From positions 1 through 6,820 of the forward strand of contig DMCZ01000134.1 in NCBI GenBank assembly GCA_003446655.1: a stretch of 6,820 bases of DNA, given 5' to 3'. Both the position numbers and the translations under genes were made by a program. This stretch comes from Thauera sp. GTDB taxonomy: Bacteria > Pseudomonadota > Gammaproteobacteria > Burkholderiales > Rhodocyclaceae. Position 1 is the stretch's first letter, and every line of letters begins with the position of its first letter. Under the pieces are notes generated by a model. The model had not been told where the DNA came from. It worked only from the letters and a program-made list of their open reading frames with translations, and ran no database searches. Below are positions 1 to 5,854 of this stretch, in pieces.

Positions 1-204
1 AAGTTCGGCGGCGGCCCGGTCGGGCTGGACAACATCGCGGCGGCGATCGGCGAATCCACCGACACCATCGAGGACGTCATCGAGCCCTACCTGATCCAGC
101 AGGGCTACCTGCAGCGCACCCCGCGCGGGCGCATGGCCACGCACGCGATCTGGCAGCACTTCGGGCTGGCGCCGCCGCGCGCCGGCGACCTGTTCGGCGC
201 CTGA
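1..204 (+). CDS. ruvB: RuvB Holliday junction branch-migration ATPase, C-terminal end (5' part outside window)
   Basis: RuvB is the hexameric AAA+ motor that, with RuvA and RuvC, drives branch migration of Holliday junctions. Only the last 67 residues are present, open at the window's left edge and ending in TGA. They match the C-terminal winged-helix DNA-binding domain: a GGGPVGLD segment, then AAAIGES, the very characteristic EDVIEPYLIQQGYLQRTPRGR motif (about residues 25-44 of the fragment), and a final ATxxAWxHxG-like stretch. The AAA+ part with the Walker motifs lies upstream and cannot be assessed. The next gene starts 13 bases after the stop on the same strand, so the two may be cotranscribed. 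The identification is very secure from the C-terminal motif alone. Confidence 0.96.
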   Translation, partial: KFGGGPVGLDNIAAAIGESTDTIEDVIEPYLIQQGYLQRTPRGRMATHAIWQHFGLAPPRAGDLFGA

Positions 205-217
205 GCGCAACCCCGCC

Positions 218-568
218 ATGCGTTCGCTGCAGGTGGTGATGCTCACCCTGTGCCTGCTCGGCGGCCTGTACCTGATCACGCAGGCGCCGAGCTTCTTCCT
301 GCCCGCGCGCTGGGACCCGTCGATCGGCCACCAGTTCGGCCCGGCCGCGTCGCGCCTGCTCGGCGCGGCCCTGCTCACGATGGCCGCGGTCGGCGGGCTC
401 TACATGCGCCTGATGTACTACAGCCTGCGCCGCCGCCTGCCCGGTCCGCGCGAGCAGCTTCGCTACTTCGTGCTGCTGCTGATCGCGCTCGGACTGCTGG
501 CCGCCGCCCTCCTTGTCGCCGAACCGGGTGCGAACCCCGATTACCGCCCACCCACGCAGGCGCGTTAG
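218..568 (+). CDS. Small integral membrane protein of unknown function, three predicted helices
   Basis: This 116-residue protein is not a family I recognise. It has three hydrophobic segments long enough to cross the membrane: residues about 5-22 (VVMLTLCLLGGLYLI), 45-66 (ending in GLYMRLMYY) and 84-103 (YFVLLLIALGLLAAALLV). An Arg-rich loop (SLRRRLPGPRE, about 69-79) lies between helices 2 and 3; by the positive-inside rule it should be cytoplasmic. The tail is short, polar and proline-containing. The ATG follows the ruvB stop by 13 bases without a strong Shine-Dalgarno sequence, so translation may depend on coupling to ruvB. GC-rich codon use matches the neighbours. It converges on the next minus-strand gene with a 6-base gap. 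An overlapping frame (250-648) is a shadow with no membrane or domain logic. Confidence 0.8.
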   Translation: MRSLQVVMLTLCLLGGLYLITQAPSFFLPARWDPSIGHQFGPAASRLLGAALLTMAAVGGLYMRLMYYSLRRRLPGPREQLRYFVLLLIALGLLAAALLVAEPGANPDYRPPTQAR

Positions 569-574
569 CTGCGT

Positions 575-1120
575 TCAGTCGTTCTGATCAAGCAGGCGCC
601 GTGCGTGATCCGCAGTTTCGAGCAGTTCGGACAAGGCACGGGAGCTGAGCATCGCGCCGAACTCTTCCAGCGCCGCGTCGGTGATGAACAGGTGGCCGTT
701 GTCGCGGCGGTGGATCCAGCCGAGTTCGATCAGGCGCACGATCTTGCGCCGTACGGTTTCGCGCGGCAGGCCGGTCGCCGCCGCGATGGAGTAGGCATTA
801 CAAGGCTTGAGGCCATCGCCGGCGGACGCAGGCGGCTCGCCACGCGGTGTCAGAGGCTTGGCGCTCCGGGTGCCGGCACGCCGGGCAACGCCGCTCTGCA
901 GCGCACCGATGTTGTGCAGCGCAATCTCGCCGAGCAGGATAGGCAGCAGGATGTCGCGATCGAAGTCGTCGAACCAGCGCCGCAGGCTGCGGATTTCGTG
1001 GCGGGCGAGGAGGAGCGCGACCGACTTGAGGACGCGACGGGCGGAAGGCTGCTCGGACGCGTCAGGTTGGCCTGCCGTCTGCGCAGCCGGCTTGGCGGAG
1101 GGATGAACTGTGGGGGACAT
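575..1120 (-). CDS. Winged helix-turn-helix DNA-binding protein, probable transcriptional regulator
   Basis: This 181-residue protein carries a clear DNA-binding module in its second half. Residues about 109-131 form a helix-turn-helix (AYSIAAATGLPRETVRRKI), and residues about 134-146 form the beta wing (GWIHRRDNGHLFIT), as in MarR/GntR/IclR-like winged helices. The N-terminus (1-28) is Ala/Pro/Gln-rich and probably disordered. Residues 29-75 are predicted helical (RRVLKSVALLLARHEIRSLRRWFDD..., then LLPILLGEIALHNIGAL) and could mediate dimerisation. A basic, Pro/Gly-rich linker (about 78-106) joins the two parts. No ligand-binding or phosphoacceptor domain is visible, so the signal is unknown. 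The ATG at 1120 has only a weak upstream GGA. A more AT-rich stretch upstream (about 1170-1230) could hold its own promoter, separate from the xerC operon. The exact family is not recognised. Confidence 0.8.
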   Translation of the reverse strand: MSPTVHPSAKPAAQTAGQPDASEQPSARRVLKSVALLLARHEIRSLRRWFDDFDRDILLPILLGEIALHNIGALQSGVARRAGTRSAKPLTPRGEPPASAGDGLKPCNAYSIAAATGLPRETVRRKIVRLIELGWIHRRDNGHLFITDAALEEFGAMLSSRALSELLETADHARRLLDQND

Positions 1121-1279
1121 GCGATTCCAGTCGCGCCATACCCGTCTTGAGCAGTTCTGCGAGCTAGCGGCGTTATTTAGAGATTTATCGTTTGCTAAGA
1201 GGCCGAAAGCATACCGAAGCCCTTGAATATTCTGGTGGTGAGTACCCCCAAGATGGGGAAATTAATCACATGCCCTGAT
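1121..1279. other. Intergenic spacer between xerC and the winged-helix gene, probable promoter region for the latter
   Basis: This 159-base spacer is clearly more AT-rich than its surroundings, especially 1170-1230. Read on the minus strand it contains A/T-rich hexamers such as TAAATA and TAAATC that could serve as -10 boxes for the gene starting at 1120. I cannot find a convincing -35 partner at 16-18 bases. A short inverted repeat, CCCCA-AGA-TGGGG (1246-1258), has no T-run on either strand, so it is not an intrinsic terminator. No RNA gene or small coding region is supported. Confidence 0.4.
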
Positions 1280-2206
1280 CTATTTTCGGGCACGCGGGTG
1301 GGCAGCGTCATACACCTTCGCCAGATGCTGGAAGTCGAGGTGAGTATAGACCTGCGTGCTGCGGATGCTGGCATGGCCGAGCAGTTCCTGCACGGCGCGG
1401 AGATCGCCGCTGGACTGCAGCAGATGGCTCGCGAAGCTGTGCCGCAGCATGTGCGGATGGACGTGCACGCCCAGGCCCAGCAAGCGCGCGCGGTGCCCCA
1501 GACGACTGGCGATCCCTCCCGCGCTCAGGCGGCCGCCGCTGCGGGTGACGAAGAGCGCCGGCTCGCCGGGCCGGGCAAGCTGGCTGCGCACTGCGAGCCA
1601 GGCCGAAACGGCTGCCGCCGCATGATGTCCGAATGGCACGCTGCGACTGCGGTTGCGTTTGCCGGTGACCGTGACCAGACCTTCGGCGAGATCAAGGCTG
1701 CCATCGATATCGAGGCCGGCGACCTCGGACACGCGCAAGCCGGAGGAGTAGAAAAGCTCGAATATCGCAATATCGCGCGTTTCCAGGATATTTTCCGCTT
1801 CTGGATCGAGCAGCGCATTCGCCTGTTCCGGGGACAGCACGCGCGGCAGGGCGGACGGCGACTTGGGCGGGCGCACGCCGAGGGCAGGATTGGCGCGCAC
1901 GCCATGCTGGCGGATCAGCCAGCGGTACAGTCCGCGCCAGGACGACAGGTGGCGGGCGATCGAGCGTCCCTGCAGGCCTTCGCCGTGCAGGCGGGCGACG
2001 AAGCGGCGGATGTCCTGCACGTCGAGCTCGATGACCGGCCGCCCCTCCGCCAGGCGCAGGAGCGCGTGCAGCCCGGCGCGGTAGGCCTTGAGGGTGAGCG
2101 GCGAGGCACGACGCTGGGTGGCGAGCCAGTCCAGCCAGGCTTCGAGCTCCGCCGGCAGCGGCGACGCGGGGTCGAGCGGCGGGGCGCAGGCGCGTGGCGG
2201 CGACAT
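1280..2206 (-). CDS. xerC: Tyrosine recombinase XerC (chromosome dimer resolution)
   Basis: XerC acts with XerD at dif to resolve chromosome dimers before division. From the ATG at 2206 the product is 308 residues, normal for Xer proteins. The N-terminal SAM-like core-binding domain spans about 17-105 (LEAWLDWLATQRRASPLTLKAYRAGL...). The catalytic domain follows with all expected residues: Arg158 (SSGLRVSEVAGL), Lys183 in the beta-hairpin (VTGKRNRSR), His252 and Arg255 (HMLRHSFASHLL), His278 (LLGHASI) and nucleophile Tyr287 (STQVYTHLD). The open frame extends to 2359, but that would overlap the DUF484 gene and add 51 non-family residues. ATG 2206 fits homologs and begins 29 bases after the DUF484 stop; a TTG at 2212 is an alternative. 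The Shine-Dalgarno is poor, so coupling to the upstream gene is likely. XerC rather than XerD rests on the dapF-DUF484 neighbourhood. Confidence 0.93.
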   Translation of the reverse strand: MSPPRACAPPLDPASPLPAELEAWLDWLATQRRASPLTLKAYRAGLHALLRLAEGRPVIELDVQDIRRFVARLHGEGLQGRSIARHLSSWRGLYRWLIRQHGVRANPALGVRPPKSPSALPRVLSPEQANALLDPEAENILETRDIAIFELFYSSGLRVSEVAGLDIDGSLDLAEGLVTVTGKRNRSRSVPFGHHAAAAVSAWLAVRSQLARPGEPALFVTRSGGRLSAGGIASRLGHRARLLGLGVHVHPHMLRHSFASHLLQSSGDLRAVQELLGHASIRSTQVYTHLDFQHLAKVYDAAHPRARK

Positions 2207-2235
2207 CGACAACGGCCCAGGCGACCGGCAGCCGC

Positions 2236-2904
2236 TCAGCGCGCCCGCGCCGCCAGCGCTGCGGCGGCGAGATCGGCAATGCGGCAAAGGTATAGCGTGC
2301 CCATCTCGGGATAGAAGCGCTCGGCTTCGGCGCTGCCCAGCGCAAGCAGGCCGAAGCACGTCCCCTGCTCGCGCAGCGGCATCAGCGCCAGCGAGCGGAT
2401 GTGGGGCGCCGCGTCGCCGAACCAGCCCGCCACCTCGATGCTCTCGGGCGCGCCGCAGTAAGGATGACGCAAGGCTTCGACGTGCCGGCGCGCCGATTCG
2501 CTGACGCCGAAGGCGTCCGGGTAGGTCACCCCGTCCGCCTCACTGGTCGTCGCCAGCCCCCACAGCTTGAGGCTCACGTGCGGCACCGCAAAGTCGTCGC
2601 GCAGCCCGTCGATCAGCGCCTGACGCACCGAATCGACACTGCCCGCCTGCAACAGCGCGACCGACAAGCGGTGTACCTTGGCGCTGATGTCGTCGTTCTC
2701 CTCACCGAAGCGGATGAGTTCGGCGAGCTTGAGCTCGAGTTGGCGGATCTTGTCGCGCAGGGCGTGGAGCTGGCGCTCGGCGAGGGAGATCGCCTGGCCG
2801 CCGTGCTGGGGATGCGGCACGGTGAGCTGAGAGAACAGCTCGTGGTGTTCGCTGAGAAAATCGGGGTGCTCGCGCAGGTAGCGCGCGACATCTTCGGCAT
2901 TCAT
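2236..2904 (-). CDS. DUF484 family protein (coiled coil plus GAF-like domain)
   Basis: This 222-residue protein belongs to the DUF484 family that sits between dapF and xerC in many gamma- and betaproteobacteria. The N-terminus is typical (VARYLREHPDFLSEHHELFSQLTVPHP, then GGQAISLAERQ). Residues about 38-72 form a heptad-like amphipathic helix, probably a coiled coil. Residues about 76-215 look like a GAF-type sensory fold, including the conserved RSLALMPLRE and GLLALGSAEAERFYPEMGTLYL segments. The molecular function is not established; the context links it to xerC and dapF only by position. The start is well supported: AGGAG lies 8 bases before ATG 2904. It follows dapF by 78 bases containing two hairpins and precedes xerC by 29 bases, consistent with cotranscription. 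Confidence 0.9.
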   Translation of the reverse strand: MNAEDVARYLREHPDFLSEHHELFSQLTVPHPQHGGQAISLAERQLHALRDKIRQLELKLAELIRFGEENDDISAKVHRLSVALLQAGSVDSVRQALIDGLRDDFAVPHVSLKLWGLATTSEADGVTYPDAFGVSESARRHVEALRHPYCGAPESIEVAGWFGDAAPHIRSLALMPLREQGTCFGLLALGSAEAERFYPEMGTLYLCRIADLAAAALAARAR

Positions 2905-2918
2905 TCCATGGACTCCTG

Positions 2919-2939
2919 GCGGGGCATCGGTCGCCCCGC
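2919..2939. repeat. Perfect 7-bp inverted repeat (hairpin) just upstream of the DUF484 ribosome binding site
   Basis: GCGGGGC (2919-2925) and GCCCCGC (2933-2939) are perfect complements around a 7-base loop. Read in the operon's direction (minus), the hairpin ends directly before the AGGAG used by the DUF484 start at 2904. No T-run follows, so it is not an intrinsic terminator. It may protect the mRNA or modulate DUF484 translation; function is inferred only. Confidence 0.6.
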
Positions 2940-2961
2940 ACGTTTGATTCGCTGCACGATG

Positions 2962-2985
2962 TGAGCCATTCAGGCGATGGGCTCA
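2962..2985. repeat. Inverted repeat overlapping the dapF stop codon
   Basis: TGAGCC (2962-2967) pairs with GGCTCA (2980-2985). Two more A-T pairs are possible across a one-base bulge. One arm includes the dapF stop codon (2983-2985). There is no poly-T after it on the minus strand, so it is more likely an mRNA 3'-stabilising or processing hairpin within the operon than a terminator. Confidence 0.5.
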
Positions 2986-3816
2986 GTCGAGCGTCAACTC
3001 GCCTTCGAACACGGTGACCGCAGGCCCGGTCATCAGCACCGGCGTGCCCGGCCCGGCCCAGGCGATCTCGAGCGCGCCACCCCGCGTACGCACCCGCACC
3101 GGCGACTCGAGCAGCCCGCGCAGGATGCCGGCGACGACGGCCGCGCAGGCGCCCGTGCCGCAGGCCAGAGTCTCACCGGCGCCGCGCTCGAACACGCGCA
3201 GGCGAATCTCGTGCGGCCCCAGCACCTGCAGGAAGCCGGCATTGACGCGCGCCGGGAAGCGCGCGTGGCGCTCGATCAGCGCGCCCTGCTCGGCCACCGG
3301 CGCGGCATCGACATCGGCCACCACCTGCACCGCGTGCGGGTTGCCCATCGACACCGCGGTGATCGCCACCGTGCGCTCGCCCACCTGCAGCGGCTGCACC
3401 ACGGCATCGGAATCGGACACGAAGGGAATCTTCGCCGGCTCGAGCTCCGGCACGCCCATGTCGACCGTGACCAGGCCATCAGCACGCAGGCGCGGCGCGA
3501 TGACCCCGGACCGGGTCTCTACGCGGATCTCGTCCTTCGCGGTCAGGCCCTTGTCGTGCACGAAGCGCACGAAGCAGCGCGCGCCGTTGCCGCACTGTTC
3601 GACCTCGCCGCCGTCGGCGTTGAAGATGCGGTAGCGGAAGTCCACATCCGGCTGCGAGGCGGGCTCGACCACCAGCAGCTGGTCGCAGCCGACGCCGAAG
3701 TGGCGGTCGGCGATCGCCTTCACCCGCGCCGGAGTGAGGTCGACCGGCGCGCGAGTGGCGTCGATGACCACGAAGTCGTTGCCCAGGCCGTGCATCTTGG
3801 TGAAGCGCAGTTTCAT
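2983..3816 (-). CDS. dapF: Diaminopimelate epimerase DapF
   Basis: DapF interconverts LL- and meso-diaminopimelate in the cytoplasm, supplying meso-DAP for lysine and peptidoglycan. The 277-residue product has the family length and both halves of the pseudo-symmetric fold. It opens with FTKMHGLGNDFVVID. The first catalytic cysteine is Cys75 (NADGGEVEQCGNGARC) and the second is Cys219 (GAGETLACGTGACA). The conserved SMGNPHAV (about 156-163) and NAGF segments are also present. The enzyme is cofactor-independent and uses the two cysteines as acid and base. The start at 3816 is set by homology and by GGAAGGA (3821-3827) just upstream; an open extension to 4041 only overlaps lpxL. The gene lies 17 bases after the lpxL stop, so it is probably cotranscribed with it, and is followed by DUF484 and xerC in the classic order. 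Confidence 0.97.
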   Translation of the reverse strand: MKLRFTKMHGLGNDFVVIDATRAPVDLTPARVKAIADRHFGVGCDQLLVVEPASQPDVDFRYRIFNADGGEVEQCGNGARCFVRFVHDKGLTAKDEIRVETRSGVIAPRLRADGLVTVDMGVPELEPAKIPFVSDSDAVVQPLQVGERTVAITAVSMGNPHAVQVVADVDAAPVAEQGALIERHARFPARVNAGFLQVLGPHEIRLRVFERGAGETLACGTGACAAVVAGILRGLLESPVRVRTRGGALEIAWAGPGTPVLMTGPAVTVFEGELTLD

Positions 3817-3833
3817 CGTGTCCTTCCAGTGTT

Positions 3834-4706
3834 TCAGTAGATCCGCGGTTCGCCCTCGGGGCGGGTCTTGAAGCGGCGGTGCACCCAGTAGTACTGCTCG
3901 GGCATGGTGCGGATCACGCCCTCGAGCCAGGCGTTCATGCGCCGGGTGTCGGCCTCGACGTCGTCCGAGGGGTAGTCGGCCCACGGTTCGCCGAGCTCGA
4001 GCACGTAGCCCTCGCCGCCCGGGCGCATACGCACCACGCACGGCACCACCGCCGCCCCGGCCAGGCGGGCCAGGCGCGGCAGCCCGGTGATGGTCGCCGC
4101 CGGCACGCCGAAGAAGGGCACGAAGATCGACTCCTTGCGGCCGTAGTCAAGGTCGGGCAGGTAGTAGAACGGGCGGCCGGACTTCATCGCCTTGACCGTC
4201 GCGCGCACGCCGTCGTGGCGCGACAGCAGCAGCTGGTCGTTGAAGCGGCTGCGGCCGTGGTGCAGCCAGTGGTCGATCACCTTGTCCTTCTGCGGCGAGT
4301 ACACGCTGACGAAGTCGCCCTCCATCGACAGCCGGGTGCCCGCCATGTCGAGGCCGACGAAGTGCGGTGCCAGCAGCAGCACCGGCCGGCCGGCGGCGCG
4401 CAGCGCGTTGAGGCGCTCGAGGCCGTCGATGCGCACGATGCGCCGCAGGCGCTCGGCGCTCGCCCACCACGCCAGCCCGCGCTCGATCATGCTGCGCCCG
4501 GTGACGGCAAAGTGGCGCTTGGCGAGCGTCCGCCGCTCGGCCTCCGACAGTTCGGGAAAGCACAGGCGCAGGTTGATCAGCACCACCTTGCGCCGCGGCA
4601 CGATCACCCAGTAGAGCAGGCGGCCGAAGCCGCTGCCGAGCGGCGCCAGCAACGACAGCGGCAGCCAGTGCAGCAGCCAGATGAGGGCGACGACGATGCG
4701 GCTCAT
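3834..4706 (-). CDS. lpxL: Lipid A biosynthesis lauroyl/acyl transferase, LpxL (HtrB) type
   Basis: LpxL transfers a secondary acyl chain from acyl-ACP to Kdo2-lipid IVA at the inner face of the inner membrane. The 290-residue product starts with a hydrophobic membrane anchor (about 4-36), followed by NLRLCFPELSEAERR (45-59). The catalytic HX4D motif is His115-Asp120 (APHFVGLD). Further landmarks are SPQKDKVIDHWLHHGRSRFN, the LpxL-like YLPDLDYGRKESIFVPFFGV (182-201) and the C-terminal EQYYWVHRRFKTRPEG, which closely resembles the end of E. coli LpxL. ATG 4706 overlaps the previous gene's stop as ATGA, with GGAG 8 bases upstream, indicating translational coupling. The open frame upstream to 5606 is out-of-frame readthrough across the neighbour and is not coding. 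The acyl length and position transferred cannot be read from sequence; the LpxL assignment rests on the motif match. Confidence 0.9.
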   Translation of the reverse strand: MSRIVVALIWLLHWLPLSLLAPLGSGFGRLLYWVIVPRRKVVLINLRLCFPELSEAERRTLAKRHFAVTGRSMIERGLAWWASAERLRRIVRIDGLERLNALRAAGRPVLLLAPHFVGLDMAGTRLSMEGDFVSVYSPQKDKVIDHWLHHGRSRFNDQLLLSRHDGVRATVKAMKSGRPFYYLPDLDYGRKESIFVPFFGVPAATITGLPRLARLAGAAVVPCVVRMRPGGEGYVLELGEPWADYPSDDVEADTRRMNAWLEGVIRTMPEQYYWVHRRFKTRPEGEPRIY

Positions 4707-5704
4707 GGGCGGCGCTCCACATCGGCAGAGGAAGCCTCGGCGGTGGAGGCCCCGGCGTGGGCCGAGACAGCGGACGCTGCCCCGCCATCGACGCGCGCCG
4801 CCACCTCGCCCTCCCCGTCCGCCGCCTCGTCCTCGCGCTCCCGGCGCGGGCCCTTGTAGCGGTTGTAGCCCCACAGGTACTGCTGCGGACACTGCAGGAT
4901 CATGCGCTCGACCTCGCGATTGATGATCGCGACGTCCGTCTCCAGCTCGCCGCTCAGCGCCTCGGTCGGCGCCTGCAGGCGGAAGACGTAGCCCTCGCCG
5001 CGCGGCAGGCGCTCGGCCCAGGTGTAGATCACGCGCACGCCCTTGACCGCTGCCAGGCGCGCAGCCAGCGTCATCGTCCATGCCGGTCTGCCGAAGAAGG
5101 GCGCCCACACGCCTTCGCCCGCGCCCGGCACCTGGTCGGGCAGCATGCCCACCGCCTCGTGGCTGCGCAGGGTCTTGACCAGCTTGCGCACGCCGGACAG
5201 GTCGGCCGGCGCGGTGCGCATCTGGCCGCGCGCCCGCCCCGCTTCCATCAGCGGCTGCAGCACTTCCTTGCGCGGCGGACGATAGAGCACGGTGATCGGG
5301 ATCTTCGCCGCGATGCACTGCGCGGTGATCTCGAAGCAACCCAGGTGGGGCGTAATGAAGAGGATACCGGCGCCCTCGGCACGCGCGGCCTCGACCAGCT
5401 CCCAGCCCTTGGTGCGCACCGCGCTCGCCACCACCTCGGCCGCCGGCCGCCCCCAGATGAAGGGCAGCTCGAGCGCCTGGCGCCCGGCCTCGACGATGGC
5501 CGCGCGCAGCACCGCCTCGTCCTCGCGGCCGAGCGCGTTGAACAGGTTCTCGCGCAGTCGGCGGGCGTAAGACGGCGAGGTCTTGTAGGTCAGCCAGCCC
5601 GCCCATCCGCCGATGCGGTGCAGCCAGGACAGCGGCAGGCGGGACAACAACCGGAAAAGGGTTTGAAAAAGCACGAACAGAATCCGCCTAAAGTGCCTGG
5701 GCAC
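4703..5704 (-). CDS. LpxL/HtrB-family acyltransferase paralog with a polar C-terminal tail
   Basis: This is a second member of the lipid A late acyltransferase (lysophospholipid acyltransferase) family, in tandem with lpxL. An N-terminal hydrophobic anchor spans about 8-40 (LFVLFQTLFRLLSRLPLSWLHRIGG). The active-site motif is HX4E at His120-Glu125 (ITPHLGCFE). Also seen are VLYRPPRKE (139-147), the MLPDQVPGAGEGVWAPFFG block (187-205) and CPQQYLWGYNRYKGPR (272-287). It most likely adds a secondary acyl chain to lipid A or a related lipid; its partner role to LpxL is inferred. The first 287 residues match usual family length, but residues 288-333 form an acidic, Ala/Ser/Gly-rich tail, probably disordered. 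The start is uncertain: GTG at 5704 lacks a clear Shine-Dalgarno, while GTG at 5674 (residue 11) has AGGCGG 9 bases upstream. It is first in the operon and divergent from metK. Confidence 0.87.
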   Translation of the reverse strand: MPRHFRRILFVLFQTLFRLLSRLPLSWLHRIGGWAGWLTYKTSPSYARRLRENLFNALGREDEAVLRAAIVEAGRQALELPFIWGRPAAEVVASAVRTKGWELVEAARAEGAGILFITPHLGCFEITAQCIAAKIPITVLYRPPRKEVLQPLMEAGRARGQMRTAPADLSGVRKLVKTLRSHEAVGMLPDQVPGAGEGVWAPFFGRPAWTMTLAARLAAVKGVRVIYTWAERLPRGEGYVFRLQAPTEALSGELETDVAIINREVERMILQCPQQYLWGYNRYKGPRREREDEAADGEGEVAARVDGGAASAVSAHAGASTAEASSADVERRP

Positions 5705-5763
5705 GCAAACGCCGTGACGATTCGACGCCCCGAAGAAAGCCTGAGGTGCCCGGAGCGACCCCA

Positions 5764-5783
5764 GGCGCGGGTTTGCCCGCGCC
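5764..5783. repeat. Perfect 8-bp inverted repeat with 4-base loop
   Basis: GGCGCGGG (5764-5771) and CCCGCGCC (5776-5783) are perfect complements separated by TTTG. No poly-T follows on either strand, so it is not a classic terminator. It lies upstream of the metK -35 and within what would be the 5' leader or promoter of the leftward acyltransferase operon. It could therefore be an mRNA leader hairpin or a protein-binding dyad. Confidence 0.6.
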
Positions 5784-5814
5784 CACGAAAATGAACCATG
5801 GTCGAGCCCGAATG

Positions 5815-5844
5815 CTTACACACCCGGCCGTCCCGGTCTATAAT
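5815..5844 (+). promoter_or_regulatory. Sigma-70 promoter for metK
   Basis: A perfect -10 hexamer TATAAT (5839-5844) lies 18 bases after CTTACA (5815-5820), which matches 4 of 6 positions of TTGACA. Transcription should start near 5851, giving a metK leader of about 160 nt. The -10 is flanked by the dyad CCCGG (5832-5836) / CCGGG (5845-5849). This is a striking AT-rich island in GC-rich DNA and the best promoter in the window. Confidence 0.8.
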
Positions 5845-5854
5845 CCGGGCGTCA

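Noticed and set aside
1246..1258. Terminator for xerC
   Set aside because: CCCCA-AGA-TGGGG is a short inverted repeat with a 3-base loop but no T-run on either strand.
1280..2206. Tyrosine recombinase as a mobile-element integrase
   Set aside because: The compact size, lack of extra N-terminal arm-binding domain, no nearby attachment site or cargo, and the dapF-DUF484 context all point to housekeeping XerC.
1223..2314. 363-residue plus-strand open frame
   Set aside because: It is antisense to xerC, which has every catalytic residue. The composition (Arg/Ala/Gly/Gln-rich) shows no domain.
2207..2359. N-terminal extension of xerC to 2359
   Set aside because: It would overlap the end of the DUF484 gene and adds Arg/Ser-rich sequence absent from Xer proteins.
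3817..4041. N-terminal extension of dapF
   Set aside because: The extension overlaps lpxL and has no family similarity. DapF proteins begin at the MKLRFTKMHGLGNDF segment, which has its own ribosome binding site.
3834..5606. 590-residue fusion of the two acyltransferases
   Set aside because: The extra N-terminal 300 residues are an out-of-frame Arg/Gly/Ala-rich reading of the upstream acyltransferase. The real lpxL start at 4706 has a Shine-Dalgarno and an ATGA overlap.
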